This document shows positions 62,659-64,000 of a stretch of DNA of 64,000 nt, piece after piece. Within the stretch, counting starts at the first letter, position 1, and each line of letters opens with the position of its first letter. Origin of the DNA: Natronorubrum sulfidifaciens JCM 14089 (GTDB lineage: Archaea > Halobacteriota > Halobacteria > Halobacteriales > Natrialbaceae); contig NZ_AOHX01000042.1 of the NCBI RefSeq assembly GCF_000337735.1, positions 20,504-84,503 of the forward strand, written 5' to 3'. The position numbers and the translations under genes are program-made. The notes under the pieces were generated by a model, which was given only the letters and a program-made list of their open reading frames with translations, did not search any database and was not told the origin of the DNA.

Positions 62659-62709
62659 CGATCGGTGACGATCGGTTTCGAACAGTCGCCGTGCCGACAA
62701 CAGTCCGTC

Positions 62710-63042
62710 TCAGTCGTCAGCAGGCGTTCCAGCACACGACCCGCCAGCGAGATCGCCCTCGATGCTCGGCGGGTACTTGCCACGCTCGAGTTTCAGATCC
62801 GACTGGGGCCGTGCCATACAGGTGAGCGCGTAGCGTTCGGCCTCTTCCTCCGTCAGACCGCGCGCTGCGGGCTGGGTGACCTCTCCCTCGAGGATCTCCG
62901 CCGAACAGGCCAGACACATCCCGACGCGACAGGAGTACTCCTGGGCGATCCCCGCCTCGAGACAGCGACTCAGAATCGTCTCTTTGTCCGAACAGGTAAT
63001 CGTCTCACCCGTCCCGACGAACTCGATCGTGTACTCGGTCAT
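62710..63042 (-). CDS. Plant-type 2Fe-2S ferredoxin
   Basis: 110 residues. The cluster-binding motif is SCRVGMCLACSAEI (C-x4-C-x2-C) with a distant fourth Cys in YALTCMA, as in plant/cyanobacterial-type ferredoxins. It is close to the shorter haloarchaeal ferredoxins lacking the long N-terminal insertion. The ATG giving MTEYTIEFVGTG was chosen; the frame's eight extra residues above it are not conserved. A minus-strand box GAAATAAAG about 35 nt upstream fits a near-leaderless promoter. It diverges from the geranylgeranyl-reductase-family gene and could be its electron donor. Confidence 0.88.
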   Translation of the reverse strand: MTEYTIEFVGTGETITCSDKETILSRCLEAGIAQEYSCRVGMCLACSAEILEGEVTQPAARGLTEEEAERYALTCMARPQSDLKLERGKYPPSIEGDLAGGSCAGTPADD

Positions 63043-63231
63043 ACCGTTCGGTACGGCCGACCTCACTAAAACTCTTTATTTCACCGTATCGAGACGAGGC
63101 TGCGAGGTCGACTGACGGCGTCGCCGCCCGGTCGACAGTCCGTCGACGGTCCCCGGATCGTGAAATTGTTACCGACAATCCGACGAACCGACCATAAAAC
63201 GTTTTCTTCCTCTGGTGACCATCTTGTTGGT

Positions 63232-64000
63232 ATGAGTACGCAGGAGCAGTCGGCCGCCCCCACGACGCAGACCCAGTCGCCGGACGTGGTCGTCGTCGGT
63301 GCCGGAACGGCGGGCTGTTATGCCGCCGCGACTATCGCACGAGCAGGCTACGACGTCGTCATCCTCGAGCGCAAGACCGAGGACGAAGCGGGCCATATCG
63401 CCTGTGGCGACGCACTGAAAGGCGCTGATGCCTTCCCCGAGGCGATCCCCAAATCGAAACTCGAGCCCGCGTTTACGAACACGGGCGTCGACCACGGCCG
63501 GTTCGAAATCCCACAGGAGGATACCGTCCTCGAGATCCCGATTCCCGGTGAACTGGCCGTCATCGACCGCTGGGAGTACGGCCGACGCATCATCGAGGGA
63601 GCCGAATCCGTCGGTGTCGACTTCCACTACGATACGGTCGTCAACGACGTCACGCAGGCTGATGACGGCCGCGTGACGGGTGTCGAAGCGATCCGGAAAG
63701 GCGAGCCCCGAACCTACGAAGCGGCGGTCGTCATCGACGCCGCCGGCTCGCTCTCGGTGCTTCAAGATCACGTCGACTTCTCTGAGTCGACGTTCGATAC
63801 GAACGTCAACTACAGCCACTTCTGTTCGGCCTACCGCGAAATCGTCCACGTCGACGAACCCGTCGAGTGGGACGACGCCCTCGTGTTCAAGCCAACCGAA
63901 CGCGCGGCGGGCTATCTCTGGTATTTCCCCCGCACCGACACCGAAATCAACGCCGGACTGGGCTTCCAGATGACCGAAGAGCCGATGAAACTCGTCGACG
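63232..64000 (+). CDS. Geranylgeranyl reductase family FAD protein (partial, runs off window)
   Basis: 256 codons seen with no stop before the window ends. The flavin motif DVVVVGAGTAGCYAAATIAR begins at about residue 18, followed by ERKTEDEAGHIACGDAL and GADAF, the blocks seen in archaeal geranylgeranyl reductases that saturate lipid isoprenoid chains. RWEYGRRIIEGAESVG and AAVVIDAAGS fit the FAD-oxidoreductase superfamily. The start is the ATG after a TATA-like ACCATAAAACG (63191-63201). Membrane lipid saturation is the likely role; a different digeranyl or menaquinone substrate is possible. The 2Fe-2S ferredoxin gene is divergent beside it. Confidence 0.8.
   Translation, partial: MSTQEQSAAPTTQTQSPDVVVVGAGTAGCYAAATIARAGYDVVILERKTEDEAGHIACGDALKGADAFPEAIPKSKLEPAFTNTGVDHGRFEIPQEDTVLEIPIPGELAVIDRWEYGRRIIEGAESVGVDFHYDTVVNDVTQADDGRVTGVEAIRKGEPRTYEAAVVIDAAGSLSVLQDHVDFSESTFDTNVNYSHFCSAYREIVHVDEPVEWDDALVFKPTERAAGYLWYFPRTDTEINAGLGFQMTEEPMKLVD

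Noticed and set aside
63166-63180. ATTGT-TACCG-ACAAT inverted repeat above the ferredoxin and geranylgeranyl reductase genes
   Set aside because: Only five-base arms in an AT-containing gap; too short to separate from chance.
1-64000. CRISPR array, rRNA, tRNA, integrase or origin
   Set aside because: No regularly spaced direct repeats, no rRNA blocks, no tRNA cloverleaf, no cdc6/orc gene with flanking origin repeats and no transposase or integrase frame was found.

Overview
The window reads as chromosomal DNA of a halophilic archaeon (class Halobacteria, probably the Natrialbales side: Natrinema, Haloterrigena or similar; the genus is inference). The support is GC-rich coding DNA with very acidic proteins, Tat-type secretion signals, many leaderless promoters (a TATA-like box about 25-30 nt before the start codon) and archaeal genes: deoxyhypusine synthase, transcription factor S, D-aminoacyl-tRNA deacylase DTD2, FtsZ1, CetZ, SMC/ScpA, a Dph6-type ligase and a geranylgeranyl-reductase-family protein. 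The tetranucleotide CTAG is almost absent and CTCGAG is very common. I see no rRNA, tRNA, CRISPR array, transposase, integrase or replication origin.

Layout. 1-3.5 kb: tail of a gene (Lhr-like helicase by context), a PdeM-like phosphoesterase, a cupin, a FAD oxidoreductase, a 44-residue membrane protein and a thioesterase. 3.6-8.3 kb: complete five-gene branched-chain amino acid-type ABC importer (binding protein, two permeases, two ATPases). 8.6-10.8 kb: gatB and a LiaF-like membrane protein. 10.9-17.0 kb: divergent lactate/glycolate oxidation locus; a FAD/Fe-S/CCG dehydrogenase faces lutC and a lutB-lutA fusion, and both large proteins carry the same C-terminal Fe-S/CCG module. 17.0-17.7 kb: AT-richer island with a small Tat-exported protein between 14-bp inverted repeats. 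17.7-28 kb: cupin, dys, acyl-CoA synthetase plus short-chain dehydrogenase with a divergent HTH-10 regulator, PhzF, thiC, a phosphoribosyltransferase and a MATE exporter. 28-29.2 kb: a membrane-anchored winged-helix gene between two direct copies of an approximately 80-bp palindromic element. 29.2-34.6 kb: scpA-smc, a coiled-coil/acidic gene and tfs. 34.8-44.6 kb: phosphohexomutase, membrane DHH phosphoesterase, NAD epimerase, cetZ, a coiled-coil protein, SppA, DUF373 and dph6. 44.6-55.4 kb: sugar nucleotidyltransferase, small regulators, a Rieske protein, an enoyl-reductase-like protein, pabC-pabA-pabB, an HhH protein, aroE, uspA and a CaCA antiporter. 55.4-64 kb: two multidomain regulators, dtd2, ftsZ1, pirin, a 2Fe-2S ferredoxin and the start of a geranylgeranyl-reductase-family gene.

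How it fits together. Most of the window is core housekeeping (translation fidelity, chromosome structure, division, folate, aromatic and thiamine synthesis) with metabolic islands for organic acid oxidation and amino acid uptake. The stretches least explained by ordinary genes are the palindromic elements near 8.5, 28.1 and 29.1 kb, the inverted-repeat island at 17.0-17.7 kb, the 411-bp gap before the 40.5-kb coiled-coil gene, and exact inverted repeats in the thiC, ftsZ1, lut/dehydrogenase and acyl-CoA synthetase promoter regions. No clearly novel multigene defence or biosynthetic system was found. Regulatory calls are by eye and are inference.
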